From Rummeliibacillus sp963792445 (GTDB lineage Bacteria > Bacillota > Bacilli > Bacillales_A > Planococcaceae): a DNA stretch of 64,000 nt. Made by a program: the position numbers and the translations under genes. This document shows, piece by piece, positions 61,334 to 64,000 of this stretch. A model generated the notes under the pieces. The model searched no databases. It was not told where the DNA came from and saw nothing but the letters and a program-made list of their open reading frames with translations. Within the stretch, counting starts at the first letter, position 1. Every line of letters starts with the position of its first letter. The DNA lies in contig CAWBWO010000002.1 in the NCBI GenBank assembly GCA_963792445.1, positions 434,001 to 498,000 on the forward strand. The letters are read 5' to 3'.

Positions 61334-62518
61334 TTATTTAGAAACAGAAGTCAAAGCTTTTGCCACTTCAAATGCTTGTTCAAAATCAGCAATTAAATCA
61401 TCCACATTTTCTAACCCCACTGAGAAACGTAAAAGTCCTTCTGTAATGCCACGTTTATCACGTTCTTCTTTTGGAATCGCTGCATGGCTCATCGTAACAG
61501 GATATGAAAGAATCGACTCAACTCCTCCAAGACTAACAGCAAAAATTGGAATCCGTACATGTTCTACAAAGGCTTTTGTTAATTCACGATTTGGTAACGT
61601 GAAGGATAACACTGCACCTGCACTTAATGCTTGGCTTGCATGAACTTCATAACCTGGATGATCTTTCAAACCAGGGTAATAGACATGTTCGACAAGCTCA
61701 TGTTGGTCTAGATAAGATGCAATTTTCATTGCAGATTGAGAAGATTGTGCTAAACGAGCATTTAAAGTTTTGATTCCTTGAATTAATGAGAAGGAATCGT
61801 GTGCGCCCAAAATAGCTCCCATTGAATTTTGCATAAAGTAGATTTGATTACCAAGCTCTTCGTCTTTTGTAACCGCAAGTCCTGCGATAATATCACTATG
61901 ACCACCTAAGAATTTTGTTGCACTATGAAGGACCACATCTACGCCTAATTCTAATGGACGTTGATAAAGTGGCGTCATAAACGTATTGTCAACAAATGTT
62001 AGTAATCCGTGTTTTTTCGCAATAGAGACAATTCCACGAATATCCGTAATGCCAAGTAATGGGTTTGCAGGTGTTTCAGCATATAACACTTTTGTATTAG
62101 GTTGAATAGCTGTTTCTACATCTTTTAAATTCGTAAAATCAGCAAATGTATGCGTAATACCATATTTCGTTAATACTTGTGTCACAAAACGGTACGTACC
62201 ACCGTATACTTCAGATGTTACAACGATATGATCGCCGGTGTTTAACGTTAATAGGGCAGAGGCAATGGCAGCAATCCCTGATGAAAAGGCAAACCCTCTT
62301 GTCCCGCCTTCAAGTTCTGCAATTGTCTTTTCCAATGCATCACGAGTAGGGTTTCCGGAACGACTGTAGTCATATGGCCCAAAAGAGTCAAAATGCTCTT
62401 GGTCGAATGTAGATGAAAGATAAATTGGCACGTTGACTGCGCCAGTTTTTTGTTCATAGTCGCCTCTTGTAGAAGCAGTGATTAAGCTTGTTTCGATTGA
62501 TTGTTTATTTTGCGTCAT
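61334..62518 (-). CDS. metC: Cystathionine beta-lyase MetC (trans-sulfuration family)
   Basis: A 394-residue PLP enzyme of the Cys/Met-metabolism family that converts cystathionine to homocysteine. Motifs: YDYSRSGNPTRDALE, AFSSGIAAI (phosphate-cup region), VVTSEVYGGTYRF, FVDNTFMTPLYQRPLELG and the PLP-lysine in HSATKFLGGHSD. Its position after metI, with 14 bases of overlap and a shared S-box, matches the B. subtilis metIC operon, which fixes its role. Confidence 0.9.
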   Translation of the reverse strand: MTQNKQSIETSLITASTRGDYEQKTGAVNVPIYLSSTFDQEHFDSFGPYDYSRSGNPTRDALEKTIAELEGGTRGFAFSSGIAAIASALLTLNTGDHIVVTSEVYGGTYRFVTQVLTKYGITHTFADFTNLKDVETAIQPNTKVLYAETPANPLLGITDIRGIVSIAKKHGLLTFVDNTFMTPLYQRPLELGVDVVLHSATKFLGGHSDIIAGLAVTKDEELGNQIYFMQNSMGAILGAHDSFSLIQGIKTLNARLAQSSQSAMKIASYLDQHELVEHVYYPGLKDHPGYEVHASQALSAGAVLSFTLPNRELTKAFVEHVRIPIFAVSLGGVESILSYPVTMSHAAIPKEERDKRGITEGLLRFSVGLENVDDLIADFEQAFEVAKALTSVSK

Positions 62519-63635
62519 GTATAGTCACCTCATCATTGATTGTTGAAAAAACACGTTGTAGGTCTGCGATAATATCTTCTGCTTCTTCAATGCCGACAGA
62601 AAAACGTAATAATGTATTATCAACGCCACGTGCAATTCGTTCTTCTTCAGGAATATCTGCATGTGTTTGAGTAGCAGGGTATGTGATAAAACTTTCAACG
62701 CCACCTAAACTTTCAGCATAAGCGATTAATTGTAAATTTTGAAGGAAAGGTGCAACCCATTCTTCTTTTTGTAAACGGAAGGAAACCATACCACCTAGTC
62801 CTGCATACAATACATCTTTCACAAGTGGTTCTTGCTCTAAAAACTCAACAATTTTCTTGGCATTTTCTGTATGTTGTTTCATACGAAGATGTAATGTTTT
62901 TAAACCACGAAGCAATAGCCAACAATCGATTGGTCCAAGCGTTGCACCTGCAGCGTTGTGATTATAAAGAAGCTTTTCACAAAGCTCTGCGCCTTTTGAA
63001 ACAACAAGTCCTGCAAGAACATCATTATGACCACCAATATATTTGGTTGCGCTATGAATGACAATATCCGCTCCAAGCTCAATTGGTCGTTGATAATATG
63101 GAGTTAAGAATGTGTTATCAACAATAAATAGTAGATTATGTTTCTTTGCTAGCTCCGCAAATGGAGCAAGATCGATTGTGATCATTAATGGATTAGTTGG
63201 GGATTCGATAAATAGGGCTTTCGTATGTTCGTTAATAATCGCCTCCACTTCTTCAACAGTTTGGAATGGCGTGAAGTGGGCTTTAATACCATATTGTTCT
63301 TGATATTGATTTGCAAGGCGATATGTACCACCATAAATGTCATCTGTATAGATGATTTCATCACCAGTTTTGAATAGGGAAAGGACTAATTGAATCGCCG
63401 CCATCCCGCTACTACAGGCAAAACCAGCATCCCCGCCCTCTAAATCGGCAATTCCACTCTCCAATACAGCACGGGTTGGATTTTTTGAACGCGTATAATC
63501 ATAGCCAGTAGATTGTCCAAGGCCTTCATGGCGATAGGCAGTTGATAGATAAATCGGTGTATTAATAGAACCTGTTTTAGAATCCGTATGCGTACCAATC
63601 TGTGCTAATCGGGTTGAAATGTGTTGTTCTGTCAT
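62505..63635 (-). CDS. metI: Cystathionine gamma-synthase/O-acetylhomoserine sulfhydrylase MetI
   Basis: A 376-residue PLP enzyme that joins an activated homoserine with cysteine or sulfide. Motifs: STAYRHEGLGQSTGYDYTRSKNPTRA, ACSSGMAAIQL, IYTDDIYGGTYRL, IVDNTFLTPYYQRP and the PLP-lysine in HSATKYIGGHND (landmarks). The ATG at 63635 is chosen from AAAAGGATGATGAAG; three in-frame ATGs are clustered there and a longer frame lacks a site. First gene after the S-box; overlaps metC by 14 bases. Confidence 0.9.
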   Translation of the reverse strand: MTEQHISTRLAQIGTHTDSKTGSINTPIYLSTAYRHEGLGQSTGYDYTRSKNPTRAVLESGIADLEGGDAGFACSSGMAAIQLVLSLFKTGDEIIYTDDIYGGTYRLANQYQEQYGIKAHFTPFQTVEEVEAIINEHTKALFIESPTNPLMITIDLAPFAELAKKHNLLFIVDNTFLTPYYQRPIELGADIVIHSATKYIGGHNDVLAGLVVSKGAELCEKLLYNHNAAGATLGPIDCWLLLRGLKTLHLRMKQHTENAKKIVEFLEQEPLVKDVLYAGLGGMVSFRLQKEEWVAPFLQNLQLIAYAESLGGVESFITYPATQTHADIPEEERIARGVDNTLLRFSVGIEEAEDIIADLQRVFSTINDEVTIHDAK

Positions 63636-63656
63636 CTTCATCATCCTTTTACTTAT

Positions 63657-63690
63657 AAATAAAAGGCCCTCTGAAGAAGAGGACCTTAAA
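63657..63690 (-). terminator. S-box expression-platform terminator
   Basis: Minus-strand stem AAGGTCCTCTTC / AGAGGGCCTTTTATT, directly after the riboswitch and about 20 bases before metI. Confidence 0.85.
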
Positions 63691-63701
63691 AACAAAAGTC
63701 A

Positions 63702-63808
63702 TTCTTCTTATCTGCTAGACTTACATCTACTGGAATTAGCACCTTACCTATAGTGGTGGTTGCTGAGATTTCACAGGGCCAAGTCCCTCCATCTCTCTGG
63801 ATAAGAAA
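63702..63808 (-). promoter_or_regulatory. SAM-I (S-box) riboswitch of metI-metC
   Basis: On the minus strand: TTCTTATCCAGAGAG, ATGGAGGGACTTGGCCC, AAATCTCAGCAACC, then AAGGTGCTAATTCC and AGATAAGAAG closing P1. These are the hallmark S-box blocks. High SAM would stabilise the terminator downstream and switch off metI-metC. Confidence 0.95.
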
Positions 63809-63925
63809 TAAATTTAATTGTATGAAAACTTTCAATTAATGAAATATTAACACTTTACTATACGCTATGCAATAGGAGAATGAAATATTCTAAAATCTCA
63901 CTAAGTTAACTATTGTTTAAATGAA

Positions 63926-63952
63926 GATAGATAATATCTATCGTGCTATAAT
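63926..63952 (+). promoter_or_regulatory. Palindrome beside a -10 box at the window end
   Basis: GATAGAT-AAT-ATCTATC (63926-63942) is a perfect dyad, directly before TATAAT (63947-63952). It looks like an operator over a plus-strand promoter for a gene beyond the window. Confidence 0.4.
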
Positions 63953-64000
63953 CATATAAATTGAAATTACATTCATTTGAAAAATTTTTAAGAAGTTTAT

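Overview
The window is AT-rich DNA (about one third G+C) from a spore-forming, low-GC Gram-positive bacterium of the order Bacillales. The protein sequences and the mix of genes point most to Planococcaceae/Caryophanaceae (Lysinibacillus, Solibacillus, Rummeliibacillus type), but I cannot fix the genus. Evidence for sporulation: two YjcZ-family peptides, a Tyr/Pro-rich coat-like protein, four promoters with the late mother-cell (sigma-K) pattern AC-N17-CATANNNTA, and a cluster of Spo0A boxes. Many genes are relatives of the Bacillus subtilis yp* region (YpdQ, YpeQ, CspD, YpgQ, YpgR, YpiP, YpjP, ThyA-DfrA, YpmR-YpmS-MsrA-MsrB), so the backbone looks like ordinary chromosome. No rRNA, tRNA, CRISPR array or intact insertion sequence was seen.

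Layout. 1-8.3 kb: partial gdhA, YaiI/YqxD protein, YisP-type prenyl-diphosphate enzyme, coaW, RNase H-like protein, Zn-finger protein, aspartate kinase, CNNM/CorC-type membrane protein, cold-shock protein. 8.4-14 kb: fhs (frameshifted), then HD hydrolase - YfmR-type ABC-F - CvfC. 14-21 kb: a GNAT, then a three-gene SMC/kleisin/KITE operon resembling MukBEF or Wadjet JetABC but without a JetD nuclease. 21-28.6 kb: MerR regulator, CPA2 antiporter behind a possible attenuator, ZIP transporter, VmlR-like antibiotic-resistance ABC-F with a complete attenuation leader, secreted transglutaminase-like protein, and a divergent nitroreductase/HxlR pair. 28.7-33.4 kb: the 5-oxoprolinase set (pxpC-pxpB against pxpA-ycsG-ycsI). 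33.5-37 kb: a betaine-type ABC importer and a soluble chemoreceptor. 37-46.5 kb is more accessory: a two-P-loop ATPase, a 1.2-kb non-coding region with six Spo0A boxes, a MetE-like methyltransferase, amidase, SGNH esterase, ferritin-like protein, holin, two small paralogous proteins (one with a non-canonical start), and a c-di-GMP-riboswitch-controlled secreted protein. 46.8-53.6 kb: bacilliredoxin and a methyltransferase, MarR/MFS, YpjP, GMC oxidoreductase, a phage-replication gene relic, Hsp20 behind CIRCE. 53.8-61 kb: sporulation peptides, thyA-dfrA, LRR protein, DegV, ypmR-ypmS-msrA-msrB. 61.3-63.8 kb: metI-metC under an S-box (SAM) riboswitch.

Six otherwise well-conserved genes (fhs, the transglutaminase-like gene, the OpuF-type permease, the chemoreceptor, the MetE-like gene and degV) each carry exactly one single-base indel. 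None lies in a long homopolymer. Sequence error in a draft assembly is the simplest reading, so I list them as frameshifted genes and do not claim biological inactivation.
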